DNA from: Pseudomonadota bacterium
GTDB lineage: Bacteria; Desulfobacterota; Desulfarculia; Desulfarculales; JAHJDS01
Direction: 5' to 3'
DNA length: 21,994 nucleotides
NCBI GenBank assembly: GCA_018812395.1
Contig: JAHJDS010000114.1
Span: 1-21,994, forward strand
Shown here: in pieces, positions 8,200 to 16,171 of the stretch
Numbering within the stretch: position 1 is the stretch's first letter
Layout: each line of letters begins with the position of its first letter
The notes under the pieces: generated by a model
Database searches by the model: none
What the model was told of the DNA's origin: nothing
Seen by the model: only the letters and a program-made list of their open reading frames with translations
Made by a program: the position numbers and the translations under genes

Positions 8200-9337
8200 G
8201 GTCCTGGCTCGCGACGCCCGCACCCGGGCCCGGCGGGGACGGCTGACCACGGCCCACGGTCCGGTGGACACTCCGGCCTTCATGCCGGTCGGGACCCACG
8301 GCGCGGTGCGGGCCCTGGCTCCCGAGGAGGTTAAAGCCTGCGGGACCCGGATGGTCCTGGCCAACACCTATCACCTCTATCTCCGGCCCGGGCACGACCT
8401 GATCGCCTCCCTGGGCGGCCTGCACGCCTTCATGGGCTGGGACGGCCCGATCCTGACCGACTCGGGCGGGTACCAGGTCTTCTCGCTCAGCCCCCTGGCC
8501 CGGGTGACCCCGGACGGGGCCGAGTTCCGGTCCCATTTGGACGGCTCGACGCACCTCCTAAGGCCCGAGTCGGCCATCGCCATCCAAGAGGCCTTGGGCT
8601 CGGACGTGATGATGGTCCTGGACGAGTGTCCGCCCTTCCCTTGCGACCTGGACGCCGCCCGGGCCTCGATGGAGCTGACGCTCGGGTGGGCCGAGCGCTG
8701 CCTGGCGGCCCGGACCGGGACCCGGGCGGCCCTGTTCGGCATCGTCCAGGGGGGGGTGCATCACCGGCTGCGGGCCGAGAGCGCCGCCCGGACGGCCCAG
8801 CTCGGTTTTGACGGCCTGGCCATCGGGGGCCTGAGCGTCGGCGAGCCCCGGGAGATCAGGCGCGAGGTGCTGGCCTTCACCGCGCCGCTGTTGCCCGAGG
8901 ACAGGCCGGTGTACCTGATGGGCGTCGGGCTGCCCGACGAGATCGTCGAGGCGGTCGGAATGGGGGTCGACCTCTTCGACTGCGTGCTGCCGACCCGGAT
9001 GGCCCGCAACGGAACGCTGTTCACCAGCCAGGGGCGGCTGAACATCCGCCGGGCCGAGTATCGAGATGACGAGCGGCCCCTGGACGAGGCCTGCGACTGC
9101 TACACCTGCCGGTCTTTCAGCCGGGCCTATCTGCGGCACTTGTTCGTGGCCCGGGAACTGCTGGTGTATCGTCTGTTGAGCCTGCATAATCTGAGGCATT
9201 ACGGCCGGCTGATGGCGAACGTCCGGGCGGCCATCGATCGGGGTGAGTTCGGGGTGATGGTCGATCAAATCAGGGCCACGGGCACGGCCATCGAGGAGAC
9301 ATTTTCCAGGGCCGAAGAATCGGCCCTCAAACCATAA
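8192..9337 (+). CDS. tgt: Queuine/preQ1 tRNA-guanine transglycosylase
   Basis: Tgt exchanges guanine at position 34 of GUN-anticodon tRNAs for preQ1, the step before QueA. The 381-residue protein has the general acid/base D90 in ILTDSGGYQVFS and the nucleophile D263 in DLFDCVLPTRMARNG. The substrate pocket motif is GIVQGG at 183-188. The zinc site is C301, C303 and C306 (CDCYTC) with H332 of SLHNLRHY. Nothing essential is missing. It overlaps queA by 8 bases, so the two queuosine enzymes are translated from the same message, and yajC follows after a 68-base gap. Confidence 0.97.
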   Translation: MFEVLARDARTRARRGRLTTAHGPVDTPAFMPVGTHGAVRALAPEEVKACGTRMVLANTYHLYLRPGHDLIASLGGLHAFMGWDGPILTDSGGYQVFSLSPLARVTPDGAEFRSHLDGSTHLLRPESAIAIQEALGSDVMMVLDECPPFPCDLDAARASMELTLGWAERCLAARTGTRAALFGIVQGGVHHRLRAESAARTAQLGFDGLAIGGLSVGEPREIRREVLAFTAPLLPEDRPVYLMGVGLPDEIVEAVGMGVDLFDCVLPTRMARNGTLFTSQGRLNIRRAEYRDDERPLDEACDCYTCRSFSRAYLRHLFVARELLVYRLLSLHNLRHYGRLMANVRAAIDRGEFGVMVDQIRATGTAIEETFSRAEESALKP

Positions 9338-9405
9338 CTAGAGCAGACAATCCGCTCGCCGGGGGGGCGGGGGGTGAAACACTGCGGTAGATGAGGAGGC
9401 AATTG

Positions 9406-9888
9406 ATGCACCGTAAGAAAATTGGAAGCATTATTCGGGAGACCGTGCGGTTCGCGGTCTACCTGACGCTGATCCTGGCCCTGTTTTCCCTGATGGGCAT
9501 GGGACAGGGCGCCGGCTGCCCCGGCCAGGGCGGCGCCGGGGGCAAGGGCGGCAGCGGCGGCGGACTGATGATGCTCTTGCCGCTGATCCTGATGTTCGCC
9601 ATCTTCTACTTCCTGCTGATCAGGCCCCAGCAGAAGAAGACCAAGGCGCACCGGGCGTTGCTGGGCGCGCTCAAGCGCGGCGACCGGGTGGTGACCAGCG
9701 GCGGCCTGCACGGACGGATCACCGGTCTGGACGATCAGGTGGTGGTCATGGAGATCTCGGAGAAGGTCCGGGTCAAGGTCAACCGGGGGGCCATCTCCGG
9801 GGTGGCCCAGGCGTCAGCGGCCCCGGCGGAGAAGAGCGACAAGAAGACCGAGGCCAGGAACGACAAGAAGGCCGACAAGGGAAAGTAA
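9406..9888 (+). CDS. yajC: Preprotein translocase accessory subunit YajC, with extended N-terminus
   Basis: YajC is a small inner-membrane partner of SecDF. The 160-residue protein contains the core helix and signature MFAIFYFLLIRPQQKKTKAH (about residues 64-83), then the cytosolic domain with LKRGDRVVTSGGLHGRITGL. Two things add length to the usual 90-120 residues. One is an N-terminal hydrophobic segment (RFAVYLTLILALFSLMG) followed by a Gly-rich stretch, which may be a signal sequence or a second helix. The other is a charged Lys-rich C-terminus. The ATG at 9406 is chosen over that at 9391 because GAGGAGG lies 6 bases before it. It sits upstream of secD and secF, as is usual. Confidence 0.93.
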   Translation: MHRKKIGSIIRETVRFAVYLTLILALFSLMGMGQGAGCPGQGGAGGKGGSGGGLMMLLPLILMFAIFYFLLIRPQQKKTKAHRALLGALKRGDRVVTSGGLHGRITGLDDQVVVMEISEKVRVKVNRGAISGVAQASAAPAEKSDKKTEARNDKKADKGK

Positions 9889-10066
9889 AGGCCGCCGCCG
9901 GCCATGAAGGCCACGAGCCGGACGAATCCGTTCGGCGCCCCGGTCCGGGGAGCGATCGGCTCGAGGGCCAGCGGACCCTCGCCCCGGCCCCGGGTCGGTT
10001 CGGCCACGGGGATCGGTCGATGAACACGGGAATCAGGCGGCCCGGCGCGGCCAAGGAGTAATCGCG

Positions 10067-11764
10067 GTGAACAGGCAACTTCTTATCAAGGCGGCCCTGG
10101 TGGCCCTGGTGACCGTCGTCGCCCTGGTCTATTTGGGGCCGACGCTCATGGGCCACAAGTACAAGTTCGGCAAAGGCACGCTCCAGGAGATTCCCGAACT
10201 AAGGCTGGGGCTCGATCTCCAGGGCGGGGTGCTGTTCCTCCTGTCCGTTCGTGTGGATGAGGCCATCTCCCAGCAGCTCGACGACGTCAAGTACGACCTG
10301 ACCGGGAAACTCAGGGGCAAAGTGGGCATCATGCCCATCGAGTACGCCGTCACCCGTGATCCCAAGACCGGCCAGGTTTCTTCGGGCGAGCTGGTCATCC
10401 GGGTCATCGACCGCCGGGACGCGGGCCGGGTCAAGACCGCGGTCACCACCCCTGACCTGCGGCTGGTCAGCGACACGCCCTGGGGCCAGCGGGGCCGCCG
10501 CCTGGTGTACGCCTACGATACCAAGCGGATCGAGCAGATCACCCGCCGCACCGTGCGCCAGTCGATGATGACCATCCGCAACCGGATCGACCGCTTCGGC
10601 GTGGCCGAGCCGGACATCACCCGGCACGGCCGGACCAGGATCCTGATCCAGCTCCCCGGTTACACCGAAAAGGACGAGGCCAAGCGCAAGATCCAGCAGG
10701 TGGCCAAGCTCGAGTTCCGCCTGGTCAACGAGACGGCCACCCGGGCCTGCGCCGCGGTCAGAAACGCCTGTACGACCGGCGGCCCCCGCTGCGAGGAGGC
10801 CAAGAAGCTGTGCGATCTGGCGATGCGGGTCGGGGGCAAGCCTGACGGCGAGATCAACACCGCGGCGTACAAGTACTCCAAGACCGCGTCCCTCCACGGG
10901 GAGAAAGGCGTCTGGCTGTACACCAAGGTGCTGATGACCGGCAAGGACATCGACAAGGCCAACGTGGCCTACGACGACCGGAACCGGCCCTATGTCTCGT
11001 TGAACTTCAACAGCCGCGGCGCGTCCGACTTCGAGCGGATCACCCGGGCCCATGAAAAGAAGCGCATGGCCGTGGTCCTGGACGGCAAGGTCTACTCGGC
11101 CCCGACCATTCAGGAGGTCATCTCCCAGGGCCGGGCCCAGATCACCGGCAGCTTCTCCACCGAGGAGGCCCGGGACCTGGCCGACGCGCTCCAGTCGGGG
11201 TCGCTGCCCGTGTCGGTCGAGATCATTCAGGACCGGGCCGTGGGCCCCTCCCTGGGGGCGGCCTCGGTCCGGGCGGGCAAGATCTCGATCGTGGTCGGCG
11301 GGATCATCGTGTTGTTGTTCATGGTGCTCTTCTACCGCCTGTCGGGCCTGGTGGCCGACTTGGCCCTGGTCTTGAACATCGTCTTCGTCCTGGCCGTGCT
11401 GGCGGGCCTCGGGGCAGCGCTGACCTTGCCGGGCATCGCCGGCATTGTGTTGACCATCGGCATGGCCGTGGACGCCAACGTCCTCGTCTTCGAGCGAGTC
11501 CGCGAGGAACTCCGGGCCGGCCGGCCGCCGCGGGCCGCGATCGACACCGGCTACTCGCGGGCGACCTTGACCATCCTGGACGCCAACGCCACCACCCTCA
11601 TCGTGGCCGTCGTCTTGTGGCAGTTCGGCACCGGACCGATTCAGGGTTTCGCCACCACGCTGACCATCGGCGTCCTGTCGTCGATGTTCACCGCCATCTT
11701 CGTCACCCGGATCATCTTCGACATGGTCCTGGGTCGGTGGCAGCCCCAGAAACTGAGCATCTGA
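10067..11764 (+). CDS. secD: Protein translocase subunit SecD
   Basis: SecD works with SecF to pull secreted proteins out on the periplasmic side, driven by the proton gradient. The 565-residue protein has an N-terminal helix (about residues 6-24), the LRLGLDLQGGVLFLL motif, and the P1 domain with RIDRFGVAEPDI and ILIQLPGY. Next comes SFSTEEARDLADALQSGSLP and the conserved VGPSLGAASVRAG entry to the membrane part, with GMAVDANVLVFERVREEL in the fourth or fifth helix. An unusual segment with four cysteines lies in the P1 region at about residues 228-249. The GTG start has AAGGAG 8 bases upstream. A 178-base gap with no convincing gene separates it from yajC. Confidence 0.97.
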   Translation: MNRQLLIKAALVALVTVVALVYLGPTLMGHKYKFGKGTLQEIPELRLGLDLQGGVLFLLSVRVDEAISQQLDDVKYDLTGKLRGKVGIMPIEYAVTRDPKTGQVSSGELVIRVIDRRDAGRVKTAVTTPDLRLVSDTPWGQRGRRLVYAYDTKRIEQITRRTVRQSMMTIRNRIDRFGVAEPDITRHGRTRILIQLPGYTEKDEAKRKIQQVAKLEFRLVNETATRACAAVRNACTTGGPRCEEAKKLCDLAMRVGGKPDGEINTAAYKYSKTASLHGEKGVWLYTKVLMTGKDIDKANVAYDDRNRPYVSLNFNSRGASDFERITRAHEKKRMAVVLDGKVYSAPTIQEVISQGRAQITGSFSTEEARDLADALQSGSLPVSVEIIQDRAVGPSLGAASVRAGKISIVVGGIIVLLFMVLFYRLSGLVADLALVLNIVFVLAVLAGLGAALTLPGIAGIVLTIGMAVDANVLVFERVREELRAGRPPRAAIDTGYSRATLTILDANATTLIVAVVLWQFGTGPIQGFATTLTIGVLSSMFTAIFVTRIIFDMVLGRWQPQKLSI

Positions 11765-11797
11765 TCCGGCGGGACACGACAAGGGAGCGAAACCGAC

Positions 11798-13627
11798 ATG
11801 GAACTGATCAAACCCGGCATTAATATAAACTTCGTCGGCCGACGCTACTGGGCCATGTGCCTGAGCGCCCTGGCCATCCTGGCCTCGGTGATCTCGATCG
11901 TCGTCCAGGGCGGCCTCAAACTGGGCGTGGACTTCTCCGGCGGCATCCACATGCAGGTCCGGTTCGTCAAGCAGGTCCGGCTGACCTACCAGGTCGGACC
12001 CGGCGCCAAGGTCACGGCCCAAGGGGTCAAGGACAGGCTGACCCGGGCCGGCGTCTCGACCGGCCCGGTGAACCTGACCGGCGGGACCCTGAGGATTACC
12101 CTCAACCACGCCTTTAACGTCAACCGGGCCGTCATCGACCTCAAGAACGGCTTCACCTGGCCCCAGGCCAGACAAAAGGCCGACGACGTGGCCCGGGCCC
12201 GGGCCCTGCTGGCCAAGCTGGGCGGCCTGACCTATCAGCGGGCCGAGCCCGTGGACATCACCCTGAGACAGATCAAGAGGCTCATGCGTGACCCCAGCCT
12301 CAAGCTCCTCCACGCCACGGTCCAGACGGTCTATCTGTCCACCGAAACCGACGTGGCCCGGAAGACCGAGCTGATCAACCTCGAGCAGATCAAAATCCGG
12401 CAACGGGGCCAGGTCAAGAACGTCCCGATCATGGTCCCGGCCCGGTACGTGGCCTGTTACGACATTCGAGCCCAGGAACAGGACCCGGAACTGGGCAACA
12501 TGATCGAGGCCTTCTACCGGGACCAGACGGCCGATTTCCCCATCCGCTGGACACCCGAAGGGGAAGACGAGGCCCCCAAGCCCGGCGATCTGCTCGGCGT
12601 CGTCCAGCGGCACTTCCGACAAAACCTCCCCGGCGTCTGGTTCGTCATCCCCGAGTCGGAGACGGTCGGACCCCAGGTCGGCGAGGATCTCCGTAAGAAC
12701 GCCCTGGGCGCCATCTTCGCCGCGCTGGTCCTGATTACGGCCTACATCTCGGGCCGGTTCCAGAACCAGTGGCCGGTGGGCATCGGCATGGCCGTGTTCG
12801 GCGTGGTCTACGCCTGGATCGCGGTGAACAACTTCTCGGAGATGACCCTGCTCATCTCGATCATCGTCGCCCTGGGGTTGACCCTGGGCGTCTCGGTCCT
12901 GCTGGGGCTGAGGTACGCCCTGGGAGCGACGGTCGCCCTGATCCACGACGTCTTGATCACCGTCGGCGTCTTCTCGGTGACCGGCAAGGCCTTCACCTTG
13001 TCCATCGTCGCCGCCCTGCTGACGATCATCGGTTATTCCCTCAACGACACCATCGTCGTCTTCGACCGCATTCGGGAGAACGTCAACAAGGCCGGCCGGA
13101 CCAGGCTGGACGAGATCGTCAACCGGTCCATCAACGAGACCCTGGCCCGGACGATCCTCACCTCGGGGACGACGCTGGTCGTGCTCCTGTCGCTGTACTT
13201 CCTGGGCGGGGCCTCGCTCCAGGACTTCGCCTTGGCCATGATCATCGGCATCGCCGTCGGTACTTATTCCTCGGTGTACGTGGCCAGCCCGATCATCCTG
13301 CTCTGGCCGGAGATGGTCACGGCCAAGGCCGGCGTCGAGGCCGCGGCCAAGCTGACGGCCAAGCTGCCCGGCCGAAAGCCGGCGGCCGAGAGGCCGGTCA
13401 AGCGGGCCAAGCCGGCCGTCAAGAAGGTCAAGGCCGCCCCGAAGGCCGAGCCCGAACCGGCCGAGGCCCCGGCCAAGGCGGCCGTCGAGGCGGAGACGGC
13501 GGCCAAGCCCACACCCCAGTCGGCCAAACCCGATCAGGCCATCACCAAGGGTAAGACCGTCTCCAAGGGACAGCAGAAAAAGGCGGCCGGGGGCAAGAAA
13601 AGGAAAAAGAAAAAGAAAAAGCGCTAG
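11798..13627 (+). CDS. secF: Protein translocase subunit SecF, unusually long
   Basis: SecF partners SecD in proton-driven secretion. At 609 residues it is about twice the usual 290-330. The core is clear: a first helix at about 17-37, LGVDFSGGIHMQV, then ETVGPQVGEDLRKNA, ALGATVALIHDVLITVGVFS, LLTIIGYSLNDTIVVFDRIR and the final helices ending near 504. Three things add length. The periplasmic region (about 38-300) is more than twice the normal size. Extra hydrophobic segments (about 327-343 and 349-372) lie between the standard second and third helices. A tail of about 100 residues rich in Lys, Ala and Pro ends in a run of basic residues (KKRKKKKKKR). The ATG has GGGAG 11 bases upstream. A terminator follows the stop. 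Confidence 0.95.
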   Translation: MELIKPGININFVGRRYWAMCLSALAILASVISIVVQGGLKLGVDFSGGIHMQVRFVKQVRLTYQVGPGAKVTAQGVKDRLTRAGVSTGPVNLTGGTLRITLNHAFNVNRAVIDLKNGFTWPQARQKADDVARARALLAKLGGLTYQRAEPVDITLRQIKRLMRDPSLKLLHATVQTVYLSTETDVARKTELINLEQIKIRQRGQVKNVPIMVPARYVACYDIRAQEQDPELGNMIEAFYRDQTADFPIRWTPEGEDEAPKPGDLLGVVQRHFRQNLPGVWFVIPESETVGPQVGEDLRKNALGAIFAALVLITAYISGRFQNQWPVGIGMAVFGVVYAWIAVNNFSEMTLLISIIVALGLTLGVSVLLGLRYALGATVALIHDVLITVGVFSVTGKAFTLSIVAALLTIIGYSLNDTIVVFDRIRENVNKAGRTRLDEIVNRSINETLARTILTSGTTLVVLLSLYFLGGASLQDFALAMIIGIAVGTYSSVYVASPIILLWPEMVTAKAGVEAAAKLTAKLPGRKPAAERPVKRAKPAVKKVKAAPKAEPEPAEAPAKAAVEAETAAKPTPQSAKPDQAITKGKTVSKGQQKKAAGGKKRKKKKKKR

Positions 13628-13650
13628 TCCCCACGGGGCCCGCACATTAA

Positions 13651-13686
13651 TCCCCGGCCGGACCCATCCTCCGGTCGGGGATTTTT
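13651..13686 (+). terminator. Rho-independent terminator after secF
   Basis: A 12-bp stem (13651-13662 with 13670-13681, one G-T wobble) with a 7-base loop (CCCATCC) is followed by TTTTT at 13682-13686. It lies 24 bases after the secF stop and closes the queA-tgt-yajC-secDF unit. The reverse orientation has only a weak T run (ATTAATG), so it is probably one-directional. Confidence 0.88.
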
Positions 13687-13716
13687 ATGCGGACGCGGCC
13701 GGGATGGCCGGCGATC

Positions 13717-14403
13717 TCAGCGGCACTTGAGCTTGGCCTTGAGACTCTTCCAGTCGGCCCGTCCGGCCGAGCGCTGGTGGAAGCGCTCCAGGACCCAAGA
13801 TCCGTCTGCGAGCCGCTTGTTCTTCCAGCCGAACAGCCGCTGGAACAAGGCCCGGGTGGCGGGGGTGAGCCTGGCCAGGACGAGCAGGCTGTAGACGTAG
13901 CGTTTGGGACCGACCTTGACCAGATCGCCGCGAAGCTTGAGTTCCCGCTCCAGGCGGCTCATGACCTGGGGGGTGTCCCTCCGGCTCATTGACTTCCAGG
14001 CCGCGACGAACCGGGGCCAGGGGTGGCGGACCTGAACCAGGGCCAAGTCCAGGTGGTCGACGGCGGCCGACCCGGCGACCTTGATCGGGCACTTCATCCG
14101 GTCCACTGGTTTGGGGTCCTCGATCGAACCCAGCATGGCCAGGGCGAAACCGAAGAACCTTTTCCGGGCCGCCTGGAGCGCGCGGGCCATGGCCGGGGTC
14201 ACCGGCCGGCCCCCGGGCGGGGTCTGGAGCTGATGGAGATAGTTCAGCCGGGGAAACAGGGCGACCAGGCCCTTGGCGTCCTTTTTGCCGCTGGCCGCCT
14301 TGACCGCCCGCAGGACGTCGGTCACCGTCCCCGCCTGGATCGTCGAGGCCAAACACAGGCCGACCACCAAGGCGGTCAGTAACCGGCGCCAGGCGTTGCT
14401 CAT
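13717..14403 (-). CDS. Exported protein of unknown function
   Basis: I do not recognise this 228-residue protein. It has a clear Sec signal peptide (MSNAWRRLLTALVVGLCLAS, cleavage probably after TIQA near residue 24). The mature part is basic, mostly helical in appearance and contains GSIEDPKPVDRMKCPIKVAG and VGPKRYVYSLLVLARLTPAT. The ATG at 14403 was chosen because it starts the signal peptide and has AAGGAG 6 bases upstream; the frame is open further upstream to 14514 but that part looks non-coding. It converges on secF and diverges from the phosphoglycerate mutase gene. Nothing links it to either neighbour. Confidence 0.75.
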   Translation of the reverse strand: MSNAWRRLLTALVVGLCLASTIQAGTVTDVLRAVKAASGKKDAKGLVALFPRLNYLHQLQTPPGGRPVTPAMARALQAARKRFFGFALAMLGSIEDPKPVDRMKCPIKVAGSAAVDHLDLALVQVRHPWPRFVAAWKSMSRRDTPQVMSRLERELKLRGDLVKVGPKRYVYSLLVLARLTPATRALFQRLFGWKNKRLADGSWVLERFHQRSAGRADWKSLKAKLKCR

Positions 14404-14479
14404 CCTCCGCTCCTTCTCCTTCACCCCGGAAGCGGCCGCTCGCCCGGCCGGAAGCCGGTCCGGGCGCGCCGCCCCCCTG

Positions 14480-14509
14480 ACCTTAGCAAATGGGGCCGGT
14501 GAAAGCCAA
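14480..14509 (-). promoter_or_regulatory. Possible sigma-70 promoter for the exported protein gene
   Basis: Minus-strand TTGGCT (14509-14504), an 18-base spacer and TAAGGT (14485-14480). The start would be near 14473, leaving a leader of about 70 bases to the ATG at 14403. It is back-to-back with the promoter of the mutase gene. Confidence 0.35.
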
Positions 14510-14539
14510 GTCATTTGGCGGCCCGGGGTCCGGCCTGGC

Positions 14540-14568
14540 TTGATTTTACCGGCCGGGTCCAGTAGATT
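14540..14568 (+). promoter_or_regulatory. sigma-70 promoter for the phosphoglycerate mutase-PHP operon
   Basis: TTGATT at 14540-14545, a 17-base spacer and TAGATT at 14563-14568. The predicted start near 14575 leaves about 22 bases before the ATG at 14597, with GAGGA at 14585-14589. This supports the ATG over the TTG at 14576 as the start codon. Confidence 0.55.
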
Positions 14569-14596
14569 GTAGCCTTTGCCGCCTGAGGAACTTCAG

Positions 14597-16171
14597 ATGA
14601 ATCATCAACACCCGACCGGGGCCATGTCCCGGGCCGTCAGACGGGCCTACGACCGGGGCCAGGACGACGAGGGGCTCGAACCCCTGGTCCTGATCGGCGA
14701 CGCCGGCCCGGTGGGCGCCTTTCAACCCGGGGACGAGGTCATCTTCTACAACCTGCGCGGCGAGCGGGAGATAGAACTCTGCCGAGCCCTGGCGGACCCC
14801 GACTTCGGTCACTTCCCCCGACCGGCGGACTGGCGCGTCAACCTGACGACCATGATCCAGTACCACCCCGACCTCCACGCGGCGGTGGCCTTCGGGCCCC
14901 AGGAGGTGAACGACACCCTGTGCCAGGTGATCAGCGCCGCCGGGCGCCAGCAGCTCAAGATCTCGGAGACCGAGAAGGCGCCCCACGTCACCTTTTTCCT
15001 CAACGGCAAGCGTCACGAGGCGCTGCCCGGCGAACAGCGCCGGCTCATCCCCTCTCCCAAGGTGGCCGACTTCGCCCGGGTCCCGGGGCTGAGCGCCTCC
15101 CAGGTGGCCGACGCGGTCGTCGAGGCCCTCGGGGACCCCGGACTGGACTTCATCTTCGTCAACCTGTGCAACATCGACGTCATCGGGCACCTCGAGGACG
15201 AGGGGGCGGTGATCGCGGCTGTCGAGGCGGTGGACGCCCAGGCGGGCCGGGTGCTGGCCGCGGCTGGGCAGGCGGGCGTGATGGCCGTGGTCAGCGCCGA
15301 CCACGGTTCGGCCGAGTCGTGGCGTTACGAGGACGGCCGGCCCAACACCGGGCACACGACCAGCGACGTGCCGTTCGCCGTCCTGGGTCCGGGCCTGGAG
15401 TCAGTCGAACTCCGGTCCGGCGGCGCCCTGGCGGACGTGGCGCCCACGGTCCTGTCTTTGTTGGGCCTGGAGCCGCCGCCCAGCCACACCGGCCGCAACC
15501 TGATCATCGGGGCCACTCCCGAACGGCGGCGGGTGCTGTATCTCTTGATCGACGGCTGGGGCCTGAGCGACGGCCAAGAGGGCAATCTGATTCGGGCCGC
15601 GGCCACGCCGCACCTTGACGCCCTGCTCGCCAATCACGCCTGGACCCGGCTGGCCGCGGCCGGAGAGGCGGTGGGCATGCCGCCGGGGTCGGTCGGCAAC
15701 TCCGAGGTGGGCCACCTGCACACCGGGGCCGGCCGCATCATCCCGGCCGACCGGGTCCGGATCGACCAGGCCGTGGCCGACGGGACCTTTTATGACAACC
15801 CGGCCCTCAACGCCGCCCTGGAGCGGGCCAAGGCCGGGGGCCGGCGCCTGCACCTGATCGGCATCGTCTCCTTCTACTCGAGCCACGGCTCGGTGGATCA
15901 CCTGTACGCCCTGCTGGAACTCTGCCGCCGCCGGGAGGCGGAGCGGTTGTTCGTCCACAGCATGCTCGGCCGGCGCGGCGAGCGCCACGCCTCGGGCGCG
16001 GCCTACATCGGGCAGGTCGAGGCCAGGCTCGGCGGCCTGGGCCGGGGCCGGCTGGCCTCGGTCATCGGCCGCTACTGGTCGCTGGATCGGGAGGGGAACT
16101 GGGACCGGGTGGCCAAGGCCTTTCGTCTCTACGCCCATGGTGAGGGGGCGCCGGTGCCGGAGGACCGATGA
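14597..16171 (+). CDS. Circularly permuted cofactor-independent phosphoglycerate mutase (GpmI family)
   Basis: The family interconverts 2- and 3-phosphoglycerate with two metal ions and a serine nucleophile. This 524-residue protein has almost every landmark, but the halves are swapped. Residues 10-305 match the usual C-terminal half: R54 and R57 in FYNLRGER, K127 in ETEKAPHVTFF, D194/H198 in NIDVIGH, D235/H236 in SADHGSAE, H253 in TGHTT. Residues 312-517 match the usual N-terminal half: D319 in LLIDGWG, the nucleophile S369 in GNSEVGH, H430, then R492/R498 in GRYWSLDRE. A linker of about 8 residues (GATPERRR) joins the old C- and N-termini. The new ends fall in one loop of the substrate lobe, after FRLYAHGEG. 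DGRD has become GRRG and SDGGVHSH has become SFYSSHGS, so substrate handling may differ. It overlaps the PHP gene by 4 bases (ATGA). Confidence 0.9.
   Translation: MNHQHPTGAMSRAVRRAYDRGQDDEGLEPLVLIGDAGPVGAFQPGDEVIFYNLRGEREIELCRALADPDFGHFPRPADWRVNLTTMIQYHPDLHAAVAFGPQEVNDTLCQVISAAGRQQLKISETEKAPHVTFFLNGKRHEALPGEQRRLIPSPKVADFARVPGLSASQVADAVVEALGDPGLDFIFVNLCNIDVIGHLEDEGAVIAAVEAVDAQAGRVLAAAGQAGVMAVVSADHGSAESWRYEDGRPNTGHTTSDVPFAVLGPGLESVELRSGGALADVAPTVLSLLGLEPPPSHTGRNLIIGATPERRRVLYLLIDGWGLSDGQEGNLIRAAATPHLDALLANHAWTRLAAAGEAVGMPPGSVGNSEVGHLHTGAGRIIPADRVRIDQAVADGTFYDNPALNAALERAKAGGRRLHLIGIVSFYSSHGSVDHLYALLELCRRREAERLFVHSMLGRRGERHASGAAYIGQVEARLGGLGRGRLASVIGRYWSLDREGNWDRVAKAFRLYAHGEGAPVPEDR

Noticed and set aside
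9460..9530. Lipoprotein signal in YajC (cysteine after GQGAG)
   Set aside because: The -3 position is Gly, not Leu/Val/Ile, so the lipobox is poor; a plain hydrophobic segment is the safer reading.
9904..10023. Possible 39-codon ORF between yajC and secD
   Set aside because: No Shine-Dalgarno, low-complexity product, and no coupling to secD. The 178-base gap otherwise shows nothing but the secD ribosome-binding site.
10199..13645. Open frame of 1148 codons on the minus strand opposite secD and secF
   Set aside because: It is a by-product of the G/C bias at third codon positions of secD and secF. The translation is low-complexity (Gly, Asp, Gln, His, Arg rich) with no domain, while both plus-strand genes are unmistakable.
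14576..14596. TTG at 14576 as start of the mutase
   Set aside because: It coincides with the predicted transcript start and lacks a ribosome-binding site; the ATG at 14597 has GAGGA 7 bases upstream.
14597..16171. Two separate genes or a frameshifted GpmI fusion in place of a permuted enzyme
   Set aside because: One uninterrupted frame covers both halves, they are joined by a short linker at the native termini, and together they make exactly one full set of GpmI motifs with no duplicates.
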